From contig NZ_LN850107.1 of assembly GCF_900070365.1 (NCBI RefSeq), positions 2,170,001-2,234,000 on the forward strand: a DNA stretch of 64,000 nt, in the 5' to 3' direction. This stretch comes from Alloactinosynnema sp. L-07 (lineage in GTDB: Bacteria > Actinomycetota > Actinomycetes > Mycobacteriales > Pseudonocardiaceae). Under the pieces are notes generated by a model. It had not been told where the DNA came from, did no database searches, and saw only the letters and a list, made by a program, of their open reading frames with translations. The position numbers and the translations under genes were made by a program. Each line of letters starts with the position of its first letter. Within the stretch, counting starts at the first letter, position 1. This document shows, piece by piece, positions 35,764 to 45,837 of this stretch.

Positions 35764-36378
35764 TCACGAAGGACTGGCGGCCTTCACCAGGCGCAGGTGG
35801 GTCACCCGGTCGACGGTGACCGACTCGGTGCACTCGAGGGCGGTGATCCCGTCCTCGAACACGCGTTCGCCGGAGCCGAGCAGGATCGGCACCACGGAGA
35901 CGTTGAGCTCGTCGACCAGGCCCGCCCGCAGGTACTGCCGGACGGTGGCCGCTCCCCCGCCGAGCCGCACGTCGAGCCCGCCCGCCGCGTCGACGGCCAG
36001 GGCCAGGGCGGCGTCGACGCCGCCGTCGACGAAGTGGAAGGTGGTCGCGCCCTCCATGGTGATGGGCGGGTGCGGGTGGTGGGTCAGGACGAACACCGGG
36101 TGGTGGTAGGGCGGGTTCGGGCCCCACCAGCCGGTCCAGGTGTCCTCGCCCCACGGTCCGCGGATCGGGCCGAACATGTTGCGCCCCATGATCGTGGCGC
36201 CGATCCCGTTCTCACCGCGTTCGATGAGGTCGTCGACGATGCTCGCGCGGTCATCGGCGAAGAGCCACTCGTGCAGCTTCTCACCGTCGACCCCCAGCGG
36301 GTCCTCCAGGCTCTGCCGCGGCCCGGCGACGTAGCCGTCGAGCGACATCGCCAGGTTGTGGACCCTCAATTTCGCCAT
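35764..36378 (-). CDS. RibD C-terminal/dihydrofolate reductase-like protein
   Basis: 204 residues. NLAMSLDGYVAGP at the start, IMGRNMFGP, and GGGAATVRQYLRAGLVDELNVSVVPILLGSGERVF are the RibD_C/DHFR-like family hallmarks (NADPH-binding fold). Common actinobacterial stand-alone form; physiological substrate unknown. Upstream is the AT-rich operator array of the divergent coiled-coil gene. Confidence 0.85.
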   Translation of the reverse strand: MAKLRVHNLAMSLDGYVAGPRQSLEDPLGVDGEKLHEWLFADDRASIVDDLIERGENGIGATIMGRNMFGPIRGPWGEDTWTGWWGPNPPYHHPVFVLTHHPHPPITMEGATTFHFVDGGVDAALALAVDAAGGLDVRLGGGAATVRQYLRAGLVDELNVSVVPILLGSGERVFEDGITALECTESVTVDRVTHLRLVKAASPS

Positions 36379-36466
36379 CGGTGACTCCCCACGCTCGTGT
36401 TTCCCCTGATCTTGCCACCGATCCAGGGGCCGCTTCGGCTTACCAACGAAAGGTCTGTTTCGTAGG

Positions 36467-36534
36467 TAACCGCGGTTATAGAGAGATAACTTCTAACCTC
36501 GGTTGTAGGTTGAATAACCGATCGACTAGGGTTA
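36467..36534. promoter_or_regulatory. Array of TAACC/GGTTA half-sites upstream of coiled-coil gene
   Basis: Within 70 bp lie a perfect palindrome TAACCGCGGTTA (36467-36478), a near-copy TAACCTCGGTTG (36494-36505) 27 bp on, and a spread pair TAACC (36515) ... GGTTA (36534). The last ends 4 bp before the ATG. AT-rich relative to flanks. Looks like cooperative repressor sites for the coiled-coil gene or its neighbour. Confidence 0.6.
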
Positions 36535-36538
36535 GATC

Positions 36539-37603
36539 ATGCAGCAGACGGTCGACGGAAACGCGTTGTGCGGGTTCAGCCGGTGCCGAAACCCGCTGCC
36601 CCCGCCGGGGCCCCGTGGTGGACGCCCCTACGAGTTCTGTCCTGAGCGGACCTGGCCGGGAAACGTGACCTGCAAGCAACTGGCCGCCGCGGAGAACGCG
36701 CTGCGGGCCGCGCTCGGCGTCGAGTCGGGGACGGCTGCGCTGGGTGGGGTCGCCACGGAGGTTCGTGAACACATCGACCGCGTCCTCGGGCCCGCCGAGG
36801 CGCTCAAGGCGGTGCTGGAGCAGGTCGTCACCCGGCTCGACGGGGAAGTGACCACCGCGCTGGCGGCCGTCGACGCCGCGGAGAAAGCGGCAGCCCTGGA
36901 CCGGGGGCTGCGTGAACACGCCGAAGGTCAGGCCGCCGAAGCCGAGCGGGCCGCGCGGGAAGCCCACGCGCTGACCGCCGAACACGGTGCCGCGCGGGCC
37001 GCCGCCGAACACTCCCGCGACGAGGCCCTCGCCCGGATGAAAGCCGCCGAACTCAAACAGGCCCGCGCCGAGTCCCGCCGCGACGCCGAACACGAGCGGG
37101 CCGAGCACGCCGAACACCGAGCCCGCGACGCCGCCCACCGCGAACACCAAGCCACCGAGGCCGCCGCCGTCGCCCGCCAGGAGACCGCGTCACTGCGCGC
37201 CGAACTCGCCGGGCTCGAACAGCGGCTCGTGGACGAACGCTCCAGCGGCGCACGCGCGCTCGAACGCGCCGAGGCCGACCTCACCGCGGCCCGCGCCGAC
37301 CTCGCAGGCACTCGCAGGGAAGCGGCTCACGCCGCTGAGCGCCACAACGCCGAAGCCGCTCAGGCCGCCGACAAGCACCGCGCGGAACTCGACCGGACAT
37401 TGGACCGGGCCGAGACCCGCCTCGCCGCGGCGACCGACGCCCACCAGGCCACCCAAGCGAAGCTGCACCAGGAACTCGGGGCCGCCAAGCACCGCGCCGA
37501 ACGGGCCGAAGCCGAAGTGACGACGCTGCGGCTGTCCACCCAGGCGCTCAACGACGACCTGGAACACCTCCGGCGAGTCGTCGGCCCCGACCTGCCCGGC
37601 TGA
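36539..37603 (+). CDS. Cys4-finger plus long coiled-coil protein, function unknown
   Basis: 354 residues from ATG 36539. N-terminal Cys11, Cys16, Cys34 and Cys45 with Pro/Gly-rich spacing (CGFSRCRNPLPPPG ... RPYEFC) suggest a zinc finger of the RPxxYC kind. Residues ~80-345 are almost wholly Ala/Glu/Arg/Leu helix with heptad-like repeats (AEHERAEHAEHRARDAAHRE), a long coiled coil as in KfrA or nucleoid/partition proteins. Basic and acidic in alternation. Followed by a terminator; not in an operon except perhaps a tiny ORF. A DNA-binding scaffold is my inference. Confidence 0.6.
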   Translation: MQQTVDGNALCGFSRCRNPLPPPGPRGGRPYEFCPERTWPGNVTCKQLAAAENALRAALGVESGTAALGGVATEVREHIDRVLGPAEALKAVLEQVVTRLDGEVTTALAAVDAAEKAAALDRGLREHAEGQAAEAERAAREAHALTAEHGAARAAAEHSRDEALARMKAAELKQARAESRRDAEHERAEHAEHRARDAAHREHQATEAAAVARQETASLRAELAGLEQRLVDERSSGARALERAEADLTAARADLAGTRREAAHAAERHNAEAAQAADKHRAELDRTLDRAETRLAAATDAHQATQAKLHQELGAAKHRAERAEAEVTTLRLSTQALNDDLEHLRRVVGPDLPG

Positions 37604-37608
37604 TCGAA

Positions 37609-37638
37609 CGGGCCGCCACCCCGTAGGGCGGCGGCCCG
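37609..37638 (+). terminator. Terminator of the coiled-coil gene
   Basis: CGGGCCGCC (37609-37617) pairs with GGCGGCCCG (37630-37638), a 9-bp GC-only stem right after the stop codon. Confidence 0.7.
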
Positions 37639-37651
37639 CGACTTTCAGCCC

Positions 37652-37771
37652 ATGAGGAACAACGAGGCCAGGATGCTCGACGCCGTCGCCCGCGACCTGG
37701 TCAGTCCCGCACACCGACCAGGCCCAAGGTTCTTCGACGTGGCCACGGGGCAGCTGAACGAGATCGTGTGA
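37652..37771 (+). CDS. Possible 39-residue small protein
   Basis: ATG 37652 to TGA 37771 encodes 39 residues beginning MRNNEARMLDAVARDLVSPA and ending FFDVATGQLNEIV. Its codon use is GC3-rich and it looks like a structured helix plus tail, but ribosome-site support (CAGCCC) is weak. It lies just past the terminator. Weakly supported. Confidence 0.3.
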   Translation: MRNNEARMLDAVARDLVSPAHRPGPRFFDVATGQLNEIV

Positions 37772-37832
37772 GACCGCGGCGCGTGTCCTGACGAACTCGT
37801 TCACAGGGGCACAACAGCGGAGTCTCCGCCGG

Positions 37833-39320
37833 TCATTCGGTTACGACGGATATTCCGGCTGCCTGCCTGGTCGCTGCCTGGCGAACCGACGCTCGGTGCG
37901 CCCTGGACTCCACGCCGTTGACATCCCGCGTCGATCTCGCGAACCTGCCGGTGATGTGGGCGACGGCGTCGGCGTTCTTGTCCAGCAGGTCGCGGTTGAT
38001 GTTTCCGAGATTGTCGCAGACCGAGTGGTTGCACGGGTCGAACAGCGCGCCCGCGGTGCCGCCCCACTTCTCGGCCTGCGCCTGCGTCTTGGTGTGGAAC
38101 AAGCCGGAGAACAGGCCGCCGGTGGGTATTCCGGCGGGCATGAAGTCCGAGTAGGCGCCCGGTCCCGGAAATTTGGTGGGTTCGGTGGCGATTCCGCGAG
38201 AGGCGTAGTAGTCCGCGAAAGCCTGTTCGATCTGCCCGGAACCGTACGGCCCCGAACCACCCGTCGATGAGCCGTCGCCGTCGAAGACGAAATACCCTCC
38301 GTTCGGTGAGCCGATCGCTTCGAGCTCGATATGCAGCGCGATGTCGAGCTGCTGTTCGAAGGAGAGCGATCTCAGGTAGGCATCAGAACCTGTGTTGTCC
38401 CAGTCTCCGCCCCACCAGATGAACCGCACGGAGTTGTTCACTTTCGGTGAACCGCCGAGCTGCAGCGCGGTCTCCAGCATGGCCGCGACGCTGGTGGCGT
38501 TCTCGTTGATGCCGGGAACAGCGGGAAGGCTGTCCAGGTGCGCCCCCACGATGACGGCGTTGTCCCGGCGCCCGGTGCGCGTTGACGCGATCAGATTGCG
38601 GCTGTTGGTCGGCTCGATGTGATGTCGCGCGTCCAGCGTGGCCTGCTTGCCCGCCAGTGCGATCAACGCGGTGCCATCGACCCCGACCAGCCCGACCATC
38701 GGAATGCGCGCGGTGGCGGGATTCACCTCGCCGCCCATCGGGCCAGGGCTGTTGTTGTAGACCACCCCGGCGATCGCGCCCGCGTCGGCCGCGACTCTCT
38801 CCTTGGTGACGAACGAACAGCCGCCGCGACGGATCAGAACGATGGCGCCCGCCACGTCGATTCCGGTGTAGTCCTCGGGCTCGCAGCCGGTGGTCGAGTC
38901 CGCCGGCACGACGACCAAGCCTGCCGTGAGCCCGCCCACCGGGGTCTGCGGCGAGCCGGTCATGTGATCGGGCACCACCCGAGTCGCCGCCACGGTGAGA
39001 CTCTCCGCGTCGATGACCCTCCGGTCATAGCCGAATTCCTGAATCGTCACCTCGAACCCGGCGGCACGAACCCTTTCCGCGACATAATCCAGACTTTCCC
39101 TGGCTCCCGGCGACGGATCGGCCCGATTGCCGCCATTGCGGTCCGCGATACGCTGAAACGCGATCAGATGCCGATGGACGGCGCCGATCGTCACTTTTCG
39201 GACCAGCTTCTCCGCCAGGCCGCCCCGAACGTCCGGCTCCGCCTGCGCCGACAATGCAGGCGACAATGGCACAAGTATGAGTGCCGCGGCTGTCACGGCG
39301 ATTCGTTGCATACGTCTCAT
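37833..39320 (-). CDS. M28-type secreted peptidase homologue with altered metal site
   Basis: 495 residues from ATG 39320 (GGGAG eight bases upstream). Signal peptide to ~27; a PA insert (residues ~135-215, IVLIRRGGCSFVTKERVAADA) precedes the M28 core. The metal His of GAHLDS and the DPCNHSVCDN His are kept, but PGINENA has Glu for the bridging Asp, WWGGDWDNTGS replaces WWGAEE, and IELEAIGS replaces the FDMxGS Asp. Aminopeptidases of this family need two zinc ions; activity here is doubtful. Confidence 0.8.
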   Translation of the reverse strand: MRRMQRIAVTAAALILVPLSPALSAQAEPDVRGGLAEKLVRKVTIGAVHRHLIAFQRIADRNGGNRADPSPGARESLDYVAERVRAAGFEVTIQEFGYDRRVIDAESLTVAATRVVPDHMTGSPQTPVGGLTAGLVVVPADSTTGCEPEDYTGIDVAGAIVLIRRGGCSFVTKERVAADAGAIAGVVYNNSPGPMGGEVNPATARIPMVGLVGVDGTALIALAGKQATLDARHHIEPTNSRNLIASTRTGRRDNAVIVGAHLDSLPAVPGINENATSVAAMLETALQLGGSPKVNNSVRFIWWGGDWDNTGSDAYLRSLSFEQQLDIALHIELEAIGSPNGGYFVFDGDGSSTGGSGPYGSGQIEQAFADYYASRGIATEPTKFPGPGAYSDFMPAGIPTGGLFSGLFHTKTQAQAEKWGGTAGALFDPCNHSVCDNLGNINRDLLDKNADAVAHITGRFARSTRDVNGVESRAHRASVRQAATRQAAGISVVTE

Positions 39321-39469
39321 TCGCTATCTCCCTGTTCGGCGAACCCGATCAGCCTGCGGTTGTCCCAGGTGGTCCACCAGTGCCAATCCGGCGGCGAATG
39401 GATCGGTACCCGATCGGCCTATCAATGTGGGAGAACATTCAGGTCGGCCGAAAGCCGCGACCGCGTGCT

Positions 39470-40981
<1,512 letters not shown>

Positions 40982-41010
40982 CTATACGTTGAAGAGGGCG
41001 GGGAACTCTC

Positions 41011-41517
41011 CTAGATTCCGAACGGCGCGGCGTAGTGGATTGTGCCGCCGGGCAGCGGATCATCCTTGAGGGCCAACGCCATCAGCGCGTCGTCGGGCAC
41101 CTCGATGGACACCCGGATCCCGTGCGCGGAGGCGCGGGTGAAGCCGAACCTGGGGTAGTACGTCGGGTGGCCCAGGACGACGACGAACCGCTCCCCCAGG
41201 TCCGCGGCCGCGTCCAGTGCCGCGCGGATGGCCGCCGAGCCCGCCCCGGTCCGCTGGTGGTCCGGGGCGACCGCGCACGGCGCCAGGCACAGGGCCTCGG
41301 TGTCGCCGATGTGGCAGCGGGTGAGCAGGGTGTGTCCGACGACGGCGCCGGAGTCGTCGGTGGCGACGATCGACAGTCCCTCGATCCACGAGGGATCGGT
41401 GCGCAGGCGGTCGACCAGGTCGGCCTCGTCGCCGGTGTCGAAGGCGGCCTGTACGACGGCGCGGATGGCGGGGATGTCGGCGTCGGTCTCGGCGCGGGTG
41501 GTCCAGTCGGTGCTCAT
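41011..41517 (-). CDS. GNAT N-acetyltransferase
   Basis: 168 residues from ATG 41517. GNAT acetyl-CoA motif APCAVAPDHQRTGAGSAAI and VVVLGHPTYYPRFGFTRASAHGI are as in YhbS/predicted N-acetyltransferases. Substrate unknown. It ends 113 bp before rox on the same strand, but the RAE promoter lies between them, so rox is independently inducible. Confidence 0.85.
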   Translation of the reverse strand: MSTDWTTRAETDADIPAIRAVVQAAFDTGDEADLVDRLRTDPSWIEGLSIVATDDSGAVVGHTLLTRCHIGDTEALCLAPCAVAPDHQRTGAGSAAIRAALDAAADLGERFVVVLGHPTYYPRFGFTRASAHGIRVSIEVPDDALMALALKDDPLPGGTIHYAAPFGI

Positions 41518-41569
41518 CGGGCCACCTCGCGCGCTCGGTGGCGTTCGCGCCACTGTGTCAATGATTCGC

Positions 41570-42316
41570 TCATGTGTCCGTCTCGGTCGGTGGCCTGCTG
41601 TCGAGGTAGGAGACCAGGCCCGCCCAGTCCATCGCCACCGCGCCGACGGTGTCCGCGGCGCCCGGGACCGGATCGGGCGCGGGGCCCACCTCGACGACGC
41701 CCGCGGCGGCGCGGCGGGCGGGGGTGTCGTCGATGATCCTGATGTGGACCTTCTTCCACGGTGGTCTGCGGGTGCGGGCCGGGATCGCGGTGACGTCGTC
41801 GGGCACGTCGGTGCCTTCGTGGTCGAGTACCCGCACGTGCACCTCGGCCCCGCAGGTGTCCGCGGCGGCGCCGACCACCCGCAGCAGGTGGACCCGCCCT
41901 CGGCCGTCGCGGTGCGCCAGGACCTGGCCGACGCCGACCGTGGGCGTGGGCAACCGGCGTCGGCGGACCGTGCGGCGTGCCGGCTGCGGGCCCTCGATCT
42001 GCGCTCGGACCTTCGCCAGGGCCGCGGCCCGGCGCCGAACCGCCGCCGGGCCCGCCTCGGCCCACCGGTCCAGGTCGCCTCCGGCGTCGAGCATGGTCAA
42101 GGCCCGCGCGCGCAGGTCGTCGCCGAGCCTGCCCATGGTCGACTCGGTCACGGCCAGGGCGAGCACGACCACGACCTGGTCTTCGTCGGCGAACTCGCGC
42201 AGCGCCGCGGCCTCGGCGTCGTCGTCGGTGCGCCCGTGGGCCAGGGCGTCGCGGTAGGCGTCGCGGACGTCGGCGGCGGTGTCGTCGGAGATCAGGGCTG
42301 GTCCGTCGGTCCCCAT
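41570..42316 (-). CDS. Conserved-looking hypothetical protein
   Basis: 248 residues from ATG 42316. An acidic helical N-terminus, a basic middle (RRTVRRRRLPTP) and a C-terminal MDWAGLVSYLDSRP tail; no motif I recognise. It starts 11 bp after the PrmC-like stop and is probably cotranscribed with it. Cytoplasmic, no membrane segments. Confidence 0.6.
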   Translation of the reverse strand: MGTDGPALISDDTAADVRDAYRDALAHGRTDDDAEAAALREFADEDQVVVVLALAVTESTMGRLGDDLRARALTMLDAGGDLDRWAEAGPAAVRRRAAALAKVRAQIEGPQPARRTVRRRRLPTPTVGVGQVLAHRDGRGRVHLLRVVGAAADTCGAEVHVRVLDHEGTDVPDDVTAIPARTRRPPWKKVHIRIIDDTPARRAAAGVVEVGPAPDPVPGAADTVGAVAMDWAGLVSYLDSRPPTETDT

Positions 42317-42327
42317 GAGGCCGGATT

Positions 42328-43083
42328 CTAGGTCGGGGTGCCGATGACGACGGTGGCGTCCACCTCGGCCGATGTGGCGACGTGGGCGCGCAGGCCGTGG
42401 CGGGTGTAGGTGGCGGCGGTGTGTGGGGCCTGCTGGGCGCTGGTCTCGATCAGCAGGTGTCCGCCGGGGGCCAGCCAGGTGCGGGCGGCGGCGATGACGC
42501 GGCGCTGGATGGCCAGGCCGTCGGTGCCGCCGTCGAGGGCGACGCGGGGTTCGTGGAGGCGGGCCTCCGGCGGCATGAGGCCGATCGAGTCGGTGGGCAC
42601 ATAGGGGGCGTTGGCGACCAGGACGTCGACCCGGCCGCGCAGGTCGGGCGGCAGCGGGTCGTAGAGGTCGCCTTCGTGGACGTGGCCGGTGACGTTGCGC
42701 CGGGCGCAGCCCACCGCGGCGGGGTCGATGTCGACGGCGTGCAGGTCGACGGCGACGGCGGCGTGGATGGCGGCGCCGACCGCGCCGGTGCCGCAGCACA
42801 GGTCGACGACCACGGCGCCGGGGTGGGCAAGGGCGGCGGCTTGGTCGGCGAGGAACTCGGTGCGGCGGCGGGGCACGAACACGCCGGGATCCACGGCGAC
42901 GCGCAGGCCCGCGAACTCGGCCCAGCCCAGGACGTGTTCGAGGGGGTGGCCCGCGACCCGCCTGCCGATCATGGCGTCGAGATCCGCGGGTCCGCTTGCG
43001 GTGTCGATGAGGAGCCGTGCCTCGTCCTCGGCGAACACGCAGCCCGCCGCTCGGAGGGTGTTGACGATGGTGACCACTGACAT
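42328..43083 (-). CDS. PrmC/HemK-like putative protein glutamine N5-methyltransferase
   Basis: 251 residues. FVPRRRTEFLADQA, VVDLCCGTGAVGAAIHAA (SAM site) and LVANAPYVPTDSI; the catalytic NPPY of N5-glutamine methyltransferases is N-A-P-Y here, a variant seen in a PrmC-related side family. Activity on release factors is therefore uncertain; the main prmC is presumably elsewhere. A 17-residue leader frame lies upstream. Confidence 0.75.
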   Translation of the reverse strand: MSVVTIVNTLRAAGCVFAEDEARLLIDTASGPADLDAMIGRRVAGHPLEHVLGWAEFAGLRVAVDPGVFVPRRRTEFLADQAAALAHPGAVVVDLCCGTGAVGAAIHAAVAVDLHAVDIDPAAVGCARRNVTGHVHEGDLYDPLPPDLRGRVDVLVANAPYVPTDSIGLMPPEARLHEPRVALDGGTDGLAIQRRVIAAARTWLAPGGHLLIETSAQQAPHTAATYTRHGLRAHVATSAEVDATVVIGTPT

Positions 43084-43122
43084 GAGCGCGCCTTTCGGGG
43101 AAGCAGGCGGGCGCTCAGGCGG

Positions 43123-43176
43123 TCATCGAACCGCGGGTCCGGTGAGGGAGAGCGCCCGGTCTGACCTAGCGGTCAT
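43123..43176 (-). CDS. Possible 17-residue leader peptide upstream of the methyltransferase
   Basis: ATG 43176 follows a near-perfect ribosome site GAGGAGGTGGG and reads MTARSDRALSLTGPAVR then TGA, 39 bp before the PrmC-like start. The strength of the ribosome site is out of proportion to such a short frame, suggesting a translated regulatory leader. Unproven. Confidence 0.4.
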   Translation of the reverse strand: MTARSDRALSLTGPAVR

Positions 43177-43305
43177 GGGTTCCCACCTCCTCGGGTCGGC
43201 CATCGCGGACAGGTCGAACGCTACCAAGGTCGCAGACATGCCGACGACACAGGTGTGCGGTCCTCAACCGACCGCGTGAGCGCGCATGATCTAGTCTCGG
43301 GACAC

Positions 43306-43707
43306 GTGACGACGACGACCAAAGCGCCGCTGCGGGCGAGCACGCTGTGGGTGTTCCGGGTGCTGTGCGCGCTGCAGTTCATTCAGCTGGCGATGCAGCC
43401 GATCCTCGCCGGGATGTTCCTCAACGGCCAGTACAGCGCCCTGGGCATGCATTCCTCCAGCGGCGGGATCATGATGGTGACCGGCGTCCTGCAACTCGTC
43501 GCGGCCGTAGTGCTGTGGCGGCCGGGGCGGATCGCGGGCTGGCCGATCGGGGTGGCCGCGGCGCTGCTGGTGGCCGAGCTGGTGCAGCTGACCGCCGGTC
43601 ACTCCCGGGCGATGGCCCTGCACCTGCCGCTGGGCACCGCCCTGATCATCGGCTCGCTGCTGGTGACCGGGTGGGCGTGGCGCAAGCGGGTCGGGAGCCC
43701 GTCGTGA
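43306..43707 (+). CDS. Small integral membrane protein upstream of multicopper oxidase
   Basis: 133 residues from GTG 43306 with four hydrophobic segments. Its TGA overlaps the GTG start of the multicopper oxidase (GTGA), so the two are coupled and probably act together in the membrane. Not recognised as a named family. Confidence 0.75.
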   Translation: MTTTTKAPLRASTLWVFRVLCALQFIQLAMQPILAGMFLNGQYSALGMHSSSGGIMMVTGVLQLVAAVVLWRPGRIAGWPIGVAAALLVAELVQLTAGHSRAMALHLPLGTALIIGSLLVTGWAWRKRVGSPS

Positions 43708-45254
43708 ACTTCACCCGCAGGCAGGCATTGCGCTTCGGCGGCGGGGTGGCGCTCGTGGGTGTCGCGGGCGGGTTGGGGCTGTTCGCGTCGAACCCTGGCG
43801 GGCAGACCGGGACGCTGCTGGCCAGCCAGGTGCCGCTGCCGGAGCGGTTCCGGCAGCCACTGCGGCTGCCGAACGTGGCGAAGATGGTCGACGGCCGGGT
43901 CGAGCTGGTGCAGCGCGCCGCCGACGTGGAGATCCTTCCCGGGCGGCGCACCAGAATCCTCGGCTACGACGGCACGTTCCCCGGGCCGACGATCAAGGCC
44001 CGCTCCGGTGAGCAGCTCGAGGTGCGTGTCCGTTCGGAGTTGTCGGTGGCCACGGTGGTGCACCTGCACGGCGGGGTCACCCCGCCCGAGAGCGACGGCT
44101 ACCCGACCGACCTGATCCTGCCCACCGCCGGTCTGACCCGACACCAGATGCCTGGGAAGACCACCGTGGGCGAACGCACCTACACCTATCCGCTGCGGCA
44201 GCCCGCCGCGACGCTCTGGTACCACGACCACGCGATGGACTTCACCGGCCCGAACGTCTACGCCGGGCTGGCCGGGTTCTTCGTCGTCGGCGACGCGGCC
44301 GACGACGCGCTGCCGCTGCCGCGCGAGGACCGCGACCTGCCGCTGGTGATCACCGACCGCGCCTTCGACGGCGACGCCCAGTTCCGCTACCCCGCCCTGT
44401 CCGCCGCCCAGGAACACGCGGGGGTGGAGGAGGGCTACCTCGGTGGTGTCCTCGGCGACGTGATCCTGGTCAACGGTGTCCCGTGGCCCACGCACGACGT
44501 GTCGACCGCGAGGTACCGGCTGCGGCTGCTCAACGGCTCCAACGCGCGCCGCTACCAGCTCACCCTCGACCCGCCGCCGTCGGGCAAGGCGTTCACCCGC
44601 ATCGGCAGCGACGTCGGGTTGCTTGACAAGCCGGTCGCCGTGGACGACATCACTCTGGCGCCCGCCGAGCGCGCCGAGGTGATCGTCGACTTCTCCGGCT
44701 ACCCGGTCGGCACCCAGGTGACCGTGCGCAACGGGTTCGGCGGCGACTCCACCGCCGAGGTCATGCGGTTCGTCGTGGCGCGCTCGGCCAAAGACGACAC
44801 GAACATCCCCGAGAAGCTGGCCACGATCGAGCCGCTGGACCGCGCCCAGGCCACCACCACCCGCGACTTCCACTTCCAACTCAACCGCGCCCCCGCGAAC
44901 GACCCACACACCGGGCCGCACTCACCGGCGCACCGCTGGACCATCAACGGGCAGAGCTTCGCCGTGGACCGCGACGTCGCCACCCCCAGACTGGGCGACG
45001 TCGAGGTGTGGCGGTTCCTCACCGACGTTCACCACCCCGTGCACGTGCACCTGGCGCACTTCCAGGTGCTGTCGCGCAACAACCGCACCCCGCCGCCCAA
45101 GGACCTCGGCATGAAGGACACCGTGGACCTGCTGCCCGGTGAGGCGGTCGAGGTGATCACCCGGTTCAGCGGGTTCCGCGGCCGCTACGTCATGCACTGC
45201 CACAACCTCGAACACGAGGACATGGCGATGATGGCGAACTTCACCGTCACCTGA
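43704..45254 (+). CDS. Multicopper oxidase, Tat-exported
   Basis: 516 residues from GTG 43704. Twin-arginine leader TRRQALRFGGG. Copper-binding blocks: VVHLHGG, WYHDHAMDFT, HHPVHVHLAHFQV and MHCHNLEHEDMAMM (type 1 Cys-His with axial Met, type 2/3 His). Oxidises phenolic or metal substrates with four-electron reduction of O2 outside the membrane; closest to CueO/bilirubin-oxidase/CotA types. Its end overlaps the convergent NIPSNAP gene by 8 bp. Confidence 0.9.
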   Translation: MNFTRRQALRFGGGVALVGVAGGLGLFASNPGGQTGTLLASQVPLPERFRQPLRLPNVAKMVDGRVELVQRAADVEILPGRRTRILGYDGTFPGPTIKARSGEQLEVRVRSELSVATVVHLHGGVTPPESDGYPTDLILPTAGLTRHQMPGKTTVGERTYTYPLRQPAATLWYHDHAMDFTGPNVYAGLAGFFVVGDAADDALPLPREDRDLPLVITDRAFDGDAQFRYPALSAAQEHAGVEEGYLGGVLGDVILVNGVPWPTHDVSTARYRLRLLNGSNARRYQLTLDPPPSGKAFTRIGSDVGLLDKPVAVDDITLAPAERAEVIVDFSGYPVGTQVTVRNGFGGDSTAEVMRFVVARSAKDDTNIPEKLATIEPLDRAQATTTRDFHFQLNRAPANDPHTGPHSPAHRWTINGQSFAVDRDVATPRLGDVEVWRFLTDVHHPVHVHLAHFQVLSRNNRTPPPKDLGMKDTVDLLPGEAVEVITRFSGFRGRYVMHCHNLEHEDMAMMANFTVT

Positions 45255-45801
45255 ATGATGTGGCCTCCAGGCTCAGGTGTTCGACCCGTTCCGACAGGTC
45301 GACACCTGAGCCAAACGTCACCACCACGTGCTCACCCACACGGACCGGCAGCTGGGGGAACGTGTTCTCGGCGTGCTCGGTGACCGCGACGGCGAGGAAT
45401 GGCTCGGCCAACGCCTTCTCCAGCACGTCATCGGACACCGGCGCGTCGAAATAGTGGATCGTCGCGCTGATCGGCCCGGCCACCGGCTCGGTCGGAAAGC
45501 CGCGCAGCGGGCGCAGCAGCAGCACGTTGTCCGAGTCGATCATGGTGGCGTTGGCCTGGTCGCGGTGCGCCTGCCACACCGGGCCGGAATAGAACGCCGT
45601 CAACGCCTCGCGGCGCGCGGCCATGTCGGTGAAGCCGCGCAGCCACACGAACCGGTCCGGGTCGTCCAAATCGCGGAACAGCCCCGGCAGCGTCATGCCC
45701 ACGGCGAGTTGACCGTCGACGAACTCGCGTTCGAACAACGTGATCAGCTCGTCGCGCTTGCCCGGGTGCAGGGTGTACTGGCGCAGCTCAAGGACCGTCA
45801 T
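45247..45801 (-). CDS. NIPSNAP family protein
   Basis: 184 residues from ATG 45801. The start VLELRQYTLHPGKRDELI and FVWLRGFTDMAARREAL are typical of NIPSNAP dimeric alpha-beta-barrel proteins. Function unclear in bacteria. Converges with the multicopper oxidase; starts 36 bp before the GGDEF-EAL gene end on the same strand. Confidence 0.8.
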   Translation of the reverse strand: MTVLELRQYTLHPGKRDELITLFEREFVDGQLAVGMTLPGLFRDLDDPDRFVWLRGFTDMAARREALTAFYSGPVWQAHRDQANATMIDSDNVLLLRPLRGFPTEPVAGPISATIHYFDAPVSDDVLEKALAEPFLAVAVTEHAENTFPQLPVRVGEHVVVTFGSGVDLSERVEHLSLEATSFR

Positions 45802-45837
45802 GACCTCGAACCTACGACGCATCCCTGACACCTTCTG

